Shown here: positions 1 to 8,831 of the stretch, piece by piece
Position numbering within the stretch: the stretch's first letter is position 1
Layout of the letters: each line of letters begins with the position of its first letter
DNA from: Myxococcota bacterium
GTDB taxonomy: Bacteria; Myxococcota_A; UBA9160; UBA6930
Length of the DNA: 64,000 nt
NCBI GenBank assembly: GCA_028285625.1
Contig: JANQOX010000012.1
Coordinates: 124,001-188,000 of the forward strand
Direction of reading: 5' to 3'
Translations under genes and position numbers: made by a program
The notes under the pieces: generated by a model
What the model was told of the DNA's origin: nothing
What the model saw: only the letters and a program-made list of their open reading frames with translations
Database searches by the model: none

Positions 1-248
1 GGCGGCGCTACGAACGGCTCGAACGCAGCTCGGCCGACCGGTTGCGCGAGATCATCCGCTTCGGCCAGCGCCGCGGGCTGATGCGCGCGGGCTGCGATGC
101 CGCCGCCGCCGCCCTGCTGGTCCAGAACGCCATCGACATGGCCGCGACGCAGCTGCTCGTACGCGAGCTGTCGCAGCCCGACCCCGACACCGTGCTCGAA
201 GAGCTGGTCGACATGATCTGCCGCTACCTGCTGGAGGAACCCCGATGA
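1..248 (+). CDS. TetR-family regulator, C-terminal part (5' end outside window)
   Basis: The frame is open from base 3 to a TGA at 246-248, and the beginning lies upstream of the window. The visible residues form amphipathic helices of the kind found in TetR C-terminal ligand and dimer domains. The DNA-binding part is not visible, so the family call leans on context. The stop overlaps the ATG of the diiron protein at 245 in an ATGA junction. The complete TetR gene at 26256-26957 is coupled in the same way to a paralogous diiron gene. A TetR-like regulator translationally coupled to its target gene is therefore the best reading. Confidence 0.6.
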   Translation, partial: RRYERLERSSADRLREIIRFGQRRGLMRAGCDAAAAALLVQNAIDMAATQLLVRELSQPDPDTVLEELVDMICRYLLEEPR

Positions 249-1324
249 CCGCCCCCACCAAGAACCACGACGACTGGATGCAGACCGACGTCTTCAAGGC
301 GCCCATGGAGGTCTGCTGGCAGTTCGACTACGAGATCGAGATCGACAAGCTTCGCAATCTCTACTCGAAGTCGAAGCAGCAGCAGTGGGATGGGGAACAG
401 GCACTCGACTGGAGCATCGAGGTCGACCCCTCGCGTCCGATCATCGACGACGACCGCTTCGGCCTGGCGCAGATCCCGTTCATCCAGCGGCTCTCGAAGA
501 CGCAGCAGGAGACGTTCCGCGCGCACGTGGGCGCGCAGCGGCTCTCGCAGTTCCTCCACGGCGAGCAGGGCGCGCTGATGACCGCTGCCACGCTCACCCA
601 CGCCGTACCCGACTACGAGGGCAAGCTCTACGCCGCGACCCAGACCATGGACGAGGCGCGGCACGTCGAGGTGTTCGAGAAGTACACGCGCAAGCTCGCC
701 GTGATCTACCCGATCTCGCCGTTCCTGAAGGAGCTGATCGATACCACGCTCAAGGCCGACCACTGGGTGAAGGTCGCCATCGGGATGAACATGATCGTCG
801 AGGGCCTGGCCCTGGGCGCGTTCCATAACATGCGGCGCGCCACGTCGTGCCCGCTACTGAAGAGCCTGATCGAGGGCGTCCTGCGAGACGAGTCGCGCCA
901 CGTGGCCTTCGGCAACGTGTACGTGGGCAAGACCATCGCCGACATGCACGCCGACGATCGCGAGGATGCTGCGCAGTTCGCCTTCGACGCGCTGATGATG
1001 ATGGCCGGGGCCACGGGCAACCGGAAGGGACACGCGCCTCAGCCGGACCCGACCTTCCGCAAGGTGCTCGAGGCCGCCGACATCGACGGCAGGGACTTCC
1101 TGGCCGGCATGAAGGAGGCCCGCGAGCAGGGCATCCAGTTCGATCAGCCGCCGGGGACGATCCACTCGTTTCGCGACCTGATGATGCCGGCCCTGGTCCG
1201 GGTGGGTGCCATCACCGAGCGCACCCGGGCGATGTTCGAGGCCGAGGGACTGCGCATCCACGAGGACGCCACGCTGCTCGAGTCGCTCGAGGATGGCGAC
1301 ACCGGCGAGATCGCGTTCGACTAG
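245..1324 (+). CDS. Ferritin-like diiron oxygenase-type protein
   Basis: A 359-residue helical protein carrying a full carboxylate-bridged diiron ligand set: Glu107 in HGEQGA, Glu137 and His140 in DEARH, Glu186 in IVEG, and Glu216 and His219 in DESRH. This places it in the ferritin-like superfamily with ribonucleotide reductase R2 and AurF-type N-oxygenases. The substrate cannot be read from sequence. The ATG overlaps the stop of the preceding TetR-like gene by four bases. A paralogue at 25156-26259 has the same ligand motifs at nearly the same spacing and also follows a TetR gene. An oxygen-dependent oxidation or desaturation role is inferred. The diiron fold is secure; the reaction is not. 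Confidence 0.85.
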   Translation: MTAPTKNHDDWMQTDVFKAPMEVCWQFDYEIEIDKLRNLYSKSKQQQWDGEQALDWSIEVDPSRPIIDDDRFGLAQIPFIQRLSKTQQETFRAHVGAQRLSQFLHGEQGALMTAATLTHAVPDYEGKLYAATQTMDEARHVEVFEKYTRKLAVIYPISPFLKELIDTTLKADHWVKVAIGMNMIVEGLALGAFHNMRRATSCPLLKSLIEGVLRDESRHVAFGNVYVGKTIADMHADDREDAAQFAFDALMMMAGATGNRKGHAPQPDPTFRKVLEAADIDGRDFLAGMKEAREQGIQFDQPPGTIHSFRDLMMPALVRVGAITERTRAMFEAEGLRIHEDATLLESLEDGDTGEIAFD

Positions 1325-1389
1325 AGGGTCGGCGGTCCCCGACTGGGCCCCGCGCCGTTCGAGGCGTCCGGCGCCGACGTGCCGCGGAT

Positions 1390-1424
1390 GCAACGCGGGT
1401 TGCACGCGCGCAACGCTGCGCGTG
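1390..1424 (+). other. Two overlapping short hairpins between diiron and GST genes
   Basis: The 179-base gap 1325-1503 has no convincing gene. It contains a 5-bp stem (GCAAC/GTTGC, 1390-1403) and an overlapping 7-bp stem (CACGCGC/GCGCGTG, 1403-1409 with 1418-1424). No T-tract follows, so this is not a standard intrinsic terminator. It could slow transcription or simply reflect high GC content. Confidence 0.25.
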
Positions 1425-1503
1425 CTCCCGCGGCGCGCTGCGTTCGCCGCGCACTTGGCACGACGTTCGCATTGAGCCTGTGCACGCGCCCCGAGGAGAC
1501 CCC

Positions 1504-2163
1504 ATGCGACTCTGGTCCGGCGTTCTCTCGCCCTTCAGCGCGAAGGTGCGCATCGCACTCGCCGAGAAGCAGGTCCCCTGTGAGATCCTCACGGTGCCCT
1601 GGTCCCGAGAGCGACTCTGGGACCCGAAGCCCCCGGAGTTCCTGGCCGTGAGCCCCCTGGGCCAGGTTCCCGTGCTGCTGGCAGACGGCGGTCCCGACGG
1701 CGAGACCCCCGTCGTGGATTCGACGGTGATCATCGAGTACCTCGACGAGCGCTTTCCCGAGCCGGCGCTCCTGCCTCGCGAACCGCTGGCGCGTGCCCTT
1801 TGCCGCTTCACCGAGGCCCGGGCCGACACCGCCATGCAAGATCTCGTGACACCGCTGATTCGCGAGGTGTTCAACAAGCCCGACGCGTCGACCCGGGACG
1901 AGGCCGCCATCGCCGAGGCCACAAAGGGTCTCGGCGAGTACTACGCCGTGCTCGACGCCCAGCTCGAGGGTCGCGACTACCTCTGCGGCGCCTTCAGCGT
2001 GGCCGACCCGGCGGCCTTCATGGTGCTCGGCTTCGGCGCGACGCTCGGTGCCGCACCCGACCCGGCCCTGGTGCGTCTCGCCGCGTGGCAAGAGCGCGTG
2101 CAAGCGCGGCCGAGCGTGGGCGAGGAGTTTCGTGCCATGATGGTCGAAGCCGCGCGGGTCTAG
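1504..2163 (+). CDS. Glutathione S-transferase family protein
   Basis: A 219-residue cytosolic GST-type protein. The N-terminal thioredoxin-like domain (about 1-80) opens with the SPFSAKVR motif around Ser9, where GSTs place the residue that contacts the glutathione thiol. A DSTVIIEYLDERFP segment gives the gamma-glutamyl binding motif. The rest is the all-helical C-terminal domain. The frame is open further upstream. The ATG at 1504 is chosen because a GAGGAG ribosome site sits just before it and the fold starts there. It follows a 179-base gap after the diiron gene on the same strand, so co-transcription is possible but not shown. The electrophile conjugated is unknown. Confidence 0.85.
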   Translation: MRLWSGVLSPFSAKVRIALAEKQVPCEILTVPWSRERLWDPKPPEFLAVSPLGQVPVLLADGGPDGETPVVDSTVIIEYLDERFPEPALLPREPLARALCRFTEARADTAMQDLVTPLIREVFNKPDASTRDEAAIAEATKGLGEYYAVLDAQLEGRDYLCGAFSVADPAAFMVLGFGATLGAAPDPALVRLAAWQERVQARPSVGEEFRAMMVEAARV

Positions 2164-2188
2164 GGCCGTGCGAGCGAGAGAGGACGCC

Positions 2189-2620
2189 ATGCCCGAGACG
2201 CTGCCGGACGAGGTGGTGAAGCTGCTGGACACGATGATCGTGCGCGCTCCGCTGGGGGCGCTGCTCGGTCTCGAGCTGGTGGACGCTCACGAGGACGAGG
2301 TCCGCGTGCGGCTTCCCTATCGCGAGGCCGTCACGACCCTGGGCGACACGGTGCACGGCGGGGCGCTGTCGGCCCTGGTGGACGCCACGGCGACCGCGAG
2401 CTTCTGGGCCAGCCCCTCGATTGCGCCGGGATCGCGCGGCACCACCATCGGCTTCTCGATCAACTTCGTGTCCGCGGCGCGCGGCCAGGACGTGGTGGCC
2501 ACGGCGCGGGTCCGGCGCCGCGGTCGCGAGGTCTCGACGGGCGAGGTGAGCGTGGCGGACGCTTCGGGCCGCGAGGTCGCCGTGGCGCTGGTGACCTACA
2601 AGCTGTCACCGCCGACCTGA
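2189..2620 (+). CDS. PaaI-type hotdog-fold acyl-CoA thioesterase
   Basis: A 143-residue single hotdog domain. The central segment GDTVHGGALSALVDATA puts His56-Gly-Gly and Asp65 where PaaI/YbgC-type thioesterases hold the thioester and activate water. The product would be a free acid and CoA from an unidentified acyl-CoA. An in-frame GTG at 2168 would add seven residues. The ATG at 2189 is preferred because a GAGAGG site lies about six bases ahead. It follows the GST gene by 25 bases on the same strand and is probably co-transcribed with it. No pathway partner nearby fixes the substrate. Confidence 0.8.
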   Translation: MPETLPDEVVKLLDTMIVRAPLGALLGLELVDAHEDEVRVRLPYREAVTTLGDTVHGGALSALVDATATASFWASPSIAPGSRGTTIGFSINFVSAARGQDVVATARVRRRGREVSTGEVSVADASGREVAVALVTYKLSPPT

Positions 2621-2640
2621 TCGCTCGCCCGGACCCTTCG

Positions 2641-3165
2641 CTAGCGACGATCCGAACGCGGCCTGTCGCTGCTCGACGCCAGGATCATGCGGAAGAACGT
2701 GTTCACGGCGAAGAGGAGCCAGATGATCACACCCACCAGGTAGGGCGCGAACCGGGGCCCCCCGGCCAGCCCGGCGATGTTGCCCAGCAGCAGGAAGGTC
2801 GCGATCGCGAGCACCGCGAGATAGATGCCGTCGTTGAAGCGCGTTGGCCGATAGAGCGCCTGCCCCAGGTAGTCGCGCTGCTGTTGGAGCAGCCAGAACG
2901 CCGTGGCGATGTTGGCCAGGGCGAGAAGCGCACCGGCCCCGGACCAGACCGAACCCGGCGGCACCCCGTAGGCGAGCAGTGGAAGCGGCAGCAGGCAGAA
3001 CGCGACCGCCAGCGTTCCCGTGGTCACCATGAACCGCAGCCGCCACTGCCGCATGGTCTCCTGGCCCGGCGCCGAGTCGCCGCGCAGGACCGACACCACT
3101 CCGGCGAAACCCACCACGGCCACGGAGACCTCGGCCAGCGTGATGAGGGTGGCGGTGGGCTCCAT
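2641..3165 (-). CDS. Small integral membrane protein, function unknown
   Basis: A 174-residue protein with about four hydrophobic segments: near residues 5-25, 45-70, 77-95 and 115-160. It has a positively charged C-terminal tail rich in Arg, Asp and Ser. No enzyme motif was recognised. The frame stays open to 3456, but the ATG at 3165 is supported by GGAG about six bases upstream and begins a membrane-protein-like N terminus. It is convergent with the thioesterase gene, whose stop is 20 bases away, and stands alone on this strand with a 100-base gap upstream. Confidence 0.6.
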   Translation of the reverse strand: MEPTATLITLAEVSVAVVGFAGVVSVLRGDSAPGQETMRQWRLRFMVTTGTLAVAFCLLPLPLLAYGVPPGSVWSGAGALLALANIATAFWLLQQQRDYLGQALYRPTRFNDGIYLAVLAIATFLLLGNIAGLAGGPRFAPYLVGVIIWLLFAVNTFFRMILASSSDRPRSDRR

Positions 3166-3265
3166 CGGTGCTCCGGCAGCGAACCCGCCGCGGCAGCGCA
3201 GCAGGGGCGGGCCCAGGCTACCCGATCCGCCTGTGCGCGGGGCAAACTCGTCCGCGCACGCTGAC

Positions 3266-4447
3266 CTAGTAGCCGCGCTGGCGCCGATCGACGGCCGCCG
3301 CCCGGCGAGCGAGCTGCGCGGCGCGCTCATCGGGCGAAACGATCGGGGTGTCGGCGGGAAGCGCTCCGCGAAGGGTCTCGAGGGGGACCACCCGGAAGTC
3401 CGGCTGGGGCGCCCCGCCCTCGGCGCGCAGGAAGCGAAGCGCCAGCAGCCCCTCACGGCGACCCGCCGCGTCGAGCCAGTTCGGCACGCCCGGGTCCTGG
3501 TGTGCGATCACCAGACGCAGGCGGCCATCGTCATCGCGGCGGGCCTGGTGTCCGTTCAGCGATCCCTGGCGCCCGGCGAAGTCGTGACTCTCGAAGAACC
3601 GGTTGGCCAGGCTGGCGCTCAGGTGATGGCAGCGCGGCGGGGCCAGTTCGACCACCACCGCTTCGCCGTGCGCGCAGCGGTAGTTGCCGAGCGCATAGGT
3701 CTGATCGCGCAGGCCCACGTGCTCGGCACTGGCACCGGGGTCGTGAACGATCACGCTGTTGGGAGCCAGACCGAGAAAGCCACGGGCCATGCGGTCCCAC
3801 AGCCCCCCGGCCTGCTCGATCCACTGGACGAGGCGTGCGAGTCGCACGTCGAGATCGGCCGGCGCGAGGTTCGGAGCATCGCCCGGCGCGTCGATGCGTT
3901 CGATGCGCAGCTCGGCGGGCTGCTCCTCGTCCCAGTCGGCGAAGTACTGCCGCACCAGGACGAACTCGGCGTCGGCTGCGAGCGGAAGCCAGTCGCCGCC
4001 GCCCGGCGACCGCTGCTCCGAGAGCACCACGTCCAGTTCGCCGTCCGGTCCGAGCGAGAGCTCTTCAGCGTGGGCCGACGCGATGGTGCGCCACGCCCCG
4101 ATCTCGCCGTCGGCAAAGTGGCCCGCGTTCACCTGGACGTCCAGATGGTGCGCGCTGCCGCGCCGACCGTGGATCCGGTAGCTACGCCCCGCGCGCACGG
4201 TGGCGTAGAGGTAGGCGCAGTCGGGCATGTCGAGACCCCACTTCATGTCGGGTGCGATCATGCGCACGAACGACGGCGCATCGGGGTCGGCGTGCTCGAC
4301 ACAAACGGCGATGCCCGATCGGACCAGGCGCAGGACGTAGCGCAGGCCCTCGGCCCGCTCGGCGTCGGGGAGGTCCGGCCAGGCGTCCACGATCGCACGC
4401 GCCTTCGCGACGGCGCGTGCGACCGCATCCCACGCATCCTCGGCCAA
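3266..4447 (-). CDS. DUF1214-like protein
   Basis: A 393-residue soluble protein. It resembles families annotated as DUF1214: a middle beta-rich part containing RSYRIHGRRGSAHHLDVQ, a Trp/Tyr-rich VRQYFADWDEEQPAELRIE segment, and a C-terminal part with PNWLDAAGRREG. Proteins of this type are often found near lipid or steroid metabolism genes, but no catalytic role is established from sequence. Codon use matches its neighbours. It is divergent from the sulfotransferase at 4540, with 92 bases between them for both promoters. The family assignment is from memory of the pattern and could be wrong; the gene itself is clear. Confidence 0.55.
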   Translation of the reverse strand: MAEDAWDAVARAVAKARAIVDAWPDLPDAERAEGLRYVLRLVRSGIAVCVEHADPDAPSFVRMIAPDMKWGLDMPDCAYLYATVRAGRSYRIHGRRGSAHHLDVQVNAGHFADGEIGAWRTIASAHAEELSLGPDGELDVVLSEQRSPGGGDWLPLAADAEFVLVRQYFADWDEEQPAELRIERIDAPGDAPNLAPADLDVRLARLVQWIEQAGGLWDRMARGFLGLAPNSVIVHDPGASAEHVGLRDQTYALGNYRCAHGEAVVVELAPPRCHHLSASLANRFFESHDFAGRQGSLNGHQARRDDDGRLRLVIAHQDPGVPNWLDAAGRREGLLALRFLRAEGGAPQPDFRVVPLETLRGALPADTPIVSPDERAAQLARRAAAVDRRQRGY

Positions 4448-4539
4448 ACGGTTCCCCTCCTCTGATAGGCTGGGTTCCCAGGATAGGGCGGTGAGGAGAG
4501 CGGGGCGCGAAGCGCCGGCCCCGGGTCCGCAACGGGAGA

Positions 4540-5541
4540 ATGCGCTTGGACCGCTTCGTCGTGGGTACCGGCCGCTGCGGCTCGACGCTGCTCTCGCGCA
4601 TGCTGGCCCAGCACCCGGACGTCTGCAGCCTCTTCGAGTTCTTCGGGGGGCTCGCCTGGGAGACGCGCTTTGCCGAGGGACTGCACGAGGGCGAGGCCTT
4701 CGCGGCGATCGTGACGGCCGAGCAGCCCATGCTGACCGCGGTCCTGCGGCGAGGATACGAGGTCGCCGAGGTCGGCTATCCCTTCGACGATGGCGGCCGC
4801 CACCGCCGCGACGATGCGCTCCCTTTCATCGCGATGTCGATGCTCCCGCGGCTCACGCGAAGGCCCGACTCGCTCTTCGACGCACTCGCCGCCTTCGCGC
4901 GCGAACGCCCCCTTGCGCCGCTGGCCGATCACTACCGCGCCCTGTTCGGCTGGCTCGCCGAGCGCACCGACACCCGCCATTGGATCGAACGGTCGGGCTC
5001 GTCCATCGACTACCTGGGCGAGCTCTCGGCGATGTTTCCCGAGGCGCGCTTCGTGCACCTGCACCGGGACGGCCCCGAGACGGCGCTCAGCATGCGCGCG
5101 CACCACGCCTACCGGCTGCCAATCTGCCTGCTCTACGACGCACCGCTGGACGACGGGCGACGCCCCTCGGAGTGCGACCCGATCGACCTGCACGCGCCGC
5201 CGCGAGGCGACGACACGATCAGCCGCATCCTCGCCTCGACGCCCGCAGCCGAGCACTTCGGTCGCTACTGGTCCGACCAGGTCGTGCGCGGCATGGCGTC
5301 CGCCCCGGCGCTGGGCGCGCGCTACCACGAGGTTCCTTTCGAGGCGCTGGTCCTCGCGCCACAGGACGTGCTCGCGGGGGTCGCCGCGCACCTCGACCTC
5401 GACCCCGACGCCGGCAACTGGCGCGACCGAGCCGCCGCCCTGCTCACGCGCATGCCCGTGCCGCGTGTTCCCGACCTGCCCCCCGACGAACGCAACCGGC
5501 TCGAGGCGGCCTGCGCACCGGGCAGCGAGATCCTCGGCTAG
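4540..5541 (+). CDS. Sulfotransferase family protein
   Basis: A 333-residue protein that opens with VVGTGRCGSTLLSRML, the 5'-phosphosulfate loop of PAPS-dependent sulfotransferases (about residues 7-22). The segment FVHLHRDGPETALSMR supplies the Arg176 and Ser184 expected in the 3'-phosphate loop. It should transfer sulfate from PAPS to an unknown hydroxyl or amino acceptor. The GGAG site lies only one base before the ATG, so a TTG start at 4546 with normal spacing is possible and would remove two residues. It ends convergently with the next gene, the two stops sharing the bases CTAG (5538-5541). Confidence 0.8.
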   Translation: MRLDRFVVGTGRCGSTLLSRMLAQHPDVCSLFEFFGGLAWETRFAEGLHEGEAFAAIVTAEQPMLTAVLRRGYEVAEVGYPFDDGGRHRRDDALPFIAMSMLPRLTRRPDSLFDALAAFARERPLAPLADHYRALFGWLAERTDTRHWIERSGSSIDYLGELSAMFPEARFVHLHRDGPETALSMRAHHAYRLPICLLYDAPLDDGRRPSECDPIDLHAPPRGDDTISRILASTPAAEHFGRYWSDQVVRGMASAPALGARYHEVPFEALVLAPQDVLAGVAAHLDLDPDAGNWRDRAAALLTRMPVPRVPDLPPDERNRLEAACAPGSEILG

Positions 5542-6584
5542 CGGCCCGTCGACTCGGCGAGAACGGAGCCACGCACCTCGTACCCGAGTTCGGCGAGGCG
5601 GGTGCGTGCCTCGGAGGCGGATACGAGATCGGCCAGCGGCACCACCCCGGCCGGGCGCGACGTGCCGGCCAACGAGACGGCCGCCGCCCAGACCGCGGGG
5701 AGCGCCGGGATGTCGAGGCCATCGCGTTCTGCCATGACCTCGGTGCGAGCGAGTTCGCTTCCGTCAGCGTCACGGACGAGCACCGCCAGCGCGCCACGCG
5801 GCGTCCCCAGACCGGCGAGCAGGCCGGCGGCGGGCGCCGTCATGCGCGCCAGCGCCGGAATGCGGGACTCGGGCAGCAGCGCGAGCACACGCCCCCCCGC
5901 CGAAAGCGCGCGCGTGAGCCATGCGCGATCGAATCCCACGTGGAACGACGCGGAGACCCGCCGGCCAGCGAGGGGCAGTCCCTCGGGCCACGGGTGCGGG
6001 TAGTCGCCAAAGCGGAGCGTGCGCCCGGCCACGCCCATGGGACGCGTGCGTTCGAACCAGCGCCCTTCGTCGGGCCGGGGCCGTCCGAGGGGGGCGAGCA
6101 GGCCGGCGAGCAGGCCCGCGCTCACCGGATTGGCAGAGCCCATCGAGAGCCACGCCTCGACGCGCGCCACCTGCGGGCTGGCGAGTTCCGTCGCCAGCAC
6201 CTCGATGAGGCCCGGCACGGTGGACGCCCCGGCCACCACGGCGACTCCCGCTGCGGCGGCATCCGCCGCTTCGGCCGCACGAGCCACCGAGGCGAGGAAG
6301 GCCGGAGACTCGGCGAGATCGACGTAGTCGCAGCCGGCCACGGCACATGCAGCCAGCAACGGTGCGGGCGACCAGTCGTAGGGCCCCACGGCATTCACCA
6401 CCACCCGGGTGCCCGCGAGCGCACTGCGCAACGAGTCCGCGTCCGACACGTCGGCGCGTACGACGTCGCCGCCACCGTGGCGAGACGCGCCCAGCACTTC
6501 GGCGTCGGGCGCCGCAGCCCGCAGCAGGCGCAGCACCCGCGCCCCCATTTCGCCGGTCGCGCCCAGCACGACCGCGCGGCTCAC
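5538..6584 (-). CDS. Saccharopine dehydrogenase-like NAD(P)-binding oxidoreductase
   Basis: A 348-residue protein starting with the Rossmann loop VVLGATGEMGARVLRLL (about 5-20). After it comes the NAVGPYDWSPAPLLAACAVAGCDYVDL segment, typical of the saccharopine-dehydrogenase/trans-acting enoyl reductase superfamily. Such proteins reduce or oxidise carbonyl or enoyl substrates; here the substrate is unknown. The GTG start at 6584 forms a GTGA overlap with the stop of the membrane-protein gene upstream, so translation is likely coupled. A fatty-acid desaturase lies just beyond on the same strand, which suggests lipid modification by association only. Confidence 0.7.
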   Translation of the reverse strand: MSRAVVLGATGEMGARVLRLLRAAAPDAEVLGASRHGGGDVVRADVSDADSLRSALAGTRVVVNAVGPYDWSPAPLLAACAVAGCDYVDLAESPAFLASVARAAEAADAAAAGVAVVAGASTVPGLIEVLATELASPQVARVEAWLSMGSANPVSAGLLAGLLAPLGRPRPDEGRWFERTRPMGVAGRTLRFGDYPHPWPEGLPLAGRRVSASFHVGFDRAWLTRALSAGGRVLALLPESRIPALARMTAPAAGLLAGLGTPRGALAVLVRDADGSELARTEVMAERDGLDIPALPAVWAAAVSLAGTSRPAGVVPLADLVSASEARTRLAELGYEVRGSVLAESTGR

Positions 6585-7399
6585 GGCGACGCGGACCCCG
6601 CGGGCTCGGGCTCGATCGGGCAGTCGCTCTCCTGGCGGCAGCCGATGCGCGGGTGCGCCGCGTGATAGGCGAGGTAGTGCTCCAGCACGCGGTCGCGGGT
6701 CGATCCGAAGGGCTTGTCGAGAAACAGGCCCTCGAGCACCGCCTTCACGGCGGTCGCCCAGGGTGAGGGCGGGATCGTGTCGTAGGTGAGACCCGCCGCC
6801 ACCAGCACCACGCGCTGGTTGGGCAGATAGCCCTCGCCCACCAGCGCCGAGAGGTAGGGGTTGCCCTGCTCGAGGCGCATGGGAGGCACCTCGCTCGGGT
6901 CGATCTGGACGACCGTGTCCGGTAGCGGCCGCAGGTCTTCGAGCTGGTTGAATGACACCAGCGTCGCCACCACGAAGGCGGGTGCGACCGCCCAGCGCAA
7001 GAGCGGATGCGGCGGAGCCAGCAGCGTGCTGATGGCGACCGCAGCCACCGCGTGGAGCGCCGCGACGGAGAGCAGGAACACGGGGTACACGAAGATCGGC
7101 AGACCACTCAGCGCCAGCAGCCATTCGCCGATGCTGGCCACGTGCCCCGAGAACACCATGATCGGGAAGTAGGCGAGGCGCCACGAGAGCAGGGCCAGCA
7201 GGGCGAAGCCGAGCGGACGCGCGGCGGCGCCGGCCAGGCGGACGGCCAGCGCGAGCCCGATGCCCGCGCCCATCAACGACGCGCCTTGCAGCGCTACGAA
7301 GAGCGCCGACTGCACCAGCGGCATCGCACGATCGAGCGCGATACCGGTCGCGACGAGTGTCAGCCCCGCGATGAGGGCCACCGGAGCCAGCAGGTTCAT
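6581..7399 (-). CDS. Polytopic membrane protein, function unknown
   Basis: A 272-residue protein. The first 150 residues form about five or six hydrophobic segments. A soluble C-terminal part of about 100 residues follows, with ordered stretches such as VVQIDPSEVPPMRLEQGNPY and a Cys pair in RIGCRQESDCPIE near the end. No family was recognised. The start has an ATG at 7399. Its stop overlaps the GTG of the saccharopine-dehydrogenase-like gene (GTGA at 6581-6584), so the two proteins are likely made together. The desaturase gene upstream on the same strand is 42 bases away, which allows a three-gene operon. Confidence 0.6.
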   Translation of the reverse strand: MNLLAPVALIAGLTLVATGIALDRAMPLVQSALFVALQGASLMGAGIGLALAVRLAGAAARPLGFALLALLSWRLAYFPIMVFSGHVASIGEWLLALSGLPIFVYPVFLLSVAALHAVAAVAISTLLAPPHPLLRWAVAPAFVVATLVSFNQLEDLRPLPDTVVQIDPSEVPPMRLEQGNPYLSALVGEGYLPNQRVVLVAAGLTYDTIPPSPWATAVKAVLEGLFLDKPFGSTRDRVLEHYLAYHAAHPRIGCRQESDCPIEPEPAGSASP

Positions 7400-7441
7400 G
7401 GTCCCGCGGCTACTGCGCGCGCCGCGCCGGGACCGGGACCT

Positions 7442-8257
7442 TCACCATACGTTCTTGCTGCGCAGCTCGGGCGCCACGGCGTCGAGGCGCTTCGAGAGCT
7501 TCGGCAGGTGGCAGGTGGGCACGGCCGGAAACAGGTGGTGCTCGACGTGGTAGAACATGTTGTACGAGACGAAGGACTTCACGTCGTTGCGCAGCGTGCG
7601 CGCGATGAAGTGCGATCGGTCGCAGTCGTGGTGCACCGTCCAGACCGCGAAGAAGGCGGAGAAGCCCTGCCCCACTACCATGGCCACCACGTGGTACTGC
7701 AGCCAGGCCTGGTCGAGCACGACGAAGGCCAGTACCGGCATGGCCGCGATCAGCGCGAGCTCGGCGAACACCCAGCGCCGCACCCGGGGCTTGCCGAGTT
7801 GGATCGCCTTGGTGTGCAAGAGGATCGGAAAGCGCGGGCCGGTGATCAGCGCCTTCCAGCCGGGCATGCGCGCACTCACGGCTTCGAAGTCGTCGTCGTC
7901 CATGCAGTGGCGGTGGTGGCGCAGGTGATTCCACTGCACGGCGTGCATCGCGCTCATCATCAGCGGCGAAAGGATGAACATCATCCACTCGTGTGCCCGA
8001 GGCGACACACCCACCGCGTAATGGAATGCGTTGTGCACCTGGCGCAGGCCGCACAGAAAAAACATGAACGAAGCGCCCAGCGCGGGGACCAGAAAGGCCA
8101 TGTGCCACGTGAACGCCCAGTGCGCGAGCACACACGAGACCACCAGCCACGGCAGGTAGATCAGGACCTCGCGCGCCACCTCGAGTCCGGACAGGTTGCA
8201 GAGGTCCCTCCACTCCACGTCTTCGAGCCGGGGGTCGCGCAGGATCTCGAGCGCCAT
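7442..8257 (-). CDS. Fatty acid desaturase family membrane diiron enzyme
   Basis: A 271-residue membrane protein with the three histidine boxes of the desaturase/hydroxylase superfamily: HNAFH (75-79), HLRHH (111-115) and HVEHH (237-241). Extra histidines occur in WTVHHDCD (209-210). Hydrophobic segments lie between the boxes. The enzyme should insert a double bond or hydroxyl into a lipid or a carotenoid-like chain using O2; the chain cannot be told from sequence. The ATG has an AAGGAG site about ten bases upstream. It may form an operon with the membrane and saccharopine-dehydrogenase-like genes downstream. Since it is 28 kb from the polyene cluster, a role there is only speculative. Confidence 0.85.
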   Translation of the reverse strand: MALEILRDPRLEDVEWRDLCNLSGLEVAREVLIYLPWLVVSCVLAHWAFTWHMAFLVPALGASFMFFLCGLRQVHNAFHYAVGVSPRAHEWMMFILSPLMMSAMHAVQWNHLRHHRHCMDDDDFEAVSARMPGWKALITGPRFPILLHTKAIQLGKPRVRRWVFAELALIAAMPVLAFVVLDQAWLQYHVVAMVVGQGFSAFFAVWTVHHDCDRSHFIARTLRNDVKSFVSYNMFYHVEHHLFPAVPTCHLPKLSKRLDAVAPELRSKNVW

Positions 8258-8393
8258 CGCAGCAGGTCTCCTTGGGGGCCGTCGGGACGGGGGGCGGAGC
8301 GGAAGCAGCGTTCATTCAAGCAACCGTTTCGCGTGGCTGCCACCCACCCGGGCCCTGCGGCCGTTCCTTGCGCCCCGGGGTGTCCGCCGCCCG

Positions 8394-8819
8394 TCAGGCG
8401 CGCTCGAGCACCACGATGGGGATGTCCCGGGAGGTGCGCTCGCGGTAGTCGGCGTAGGGCGGGTAGGCCACCAGCGCCTTGGCCCAGAGTGCCTCGGCTT
8501 CGTCGCCCTCGGCCCGGCGCGCGTTCACGTCGTACACCTCGCGCCCCACACGCACCCGCGCTTCGGGTTTCGCCTGCAGGTTCAGCCACCAGGCGGGCGC
8601 CCGGTCGTCTCCGGCGTTGGACCCGACCACCAGCACCCGGTCGCCGTCGGGCACGTAGAGCAATGGCAGCGTCCGGGCCACGCCGCTCTTCCTTCCCACG
8701 GTGGTGAGCAGCAGCATGGGCTTGCCGCCCAGGTTCGCGCCGAGCCGACCGTCGGTCGCCTCGTACACGAAACGATGCACGCGGGTGATGAGCGCCAGCA
8801 GCCAGCGGATGTTCGGCAC
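8394..8819 (-). CDS. Ddn-like deazaflavin (F420)-dependent nitroreductase family protein
   Basis: A 141-residue split-beta-barrel protein. The core GGKPMLLLTTVGRKSGVAR followed by PLLYVPDGDRVLVVGSNAG matches the DUF385/Ddn family, known mainly from mycobacteria to use reduced F420. Members reduce nitro compounds, quinones or enones. The GTG start is preceded by a strong GGAGGAGG site. It is the last gene of a likely operon with CBS, badH and badI genes, 12 bases after badI. If it does use F420, the organism must make that cofactor; no F420 biosynthesis gene is in the window. Flavin or heme use by some relatives leaves the cofactor unproven. Confidence 0.85.
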   Translation of the reverse strand: MPNIRWLLALITRVHRFVYEATDGRLGANLGGKPMLLLTTVGRKSGVARTLPLLYVPDGDRVLVVGSNAGDDRAPAWWLNLQAKPEARVRVGREVYDVNARRAEGDEAEALWAKALVAYPPYADYRERTSRDIPIVVLERA

Positions 8820-8831
8820 GTCCCCTCCTCC

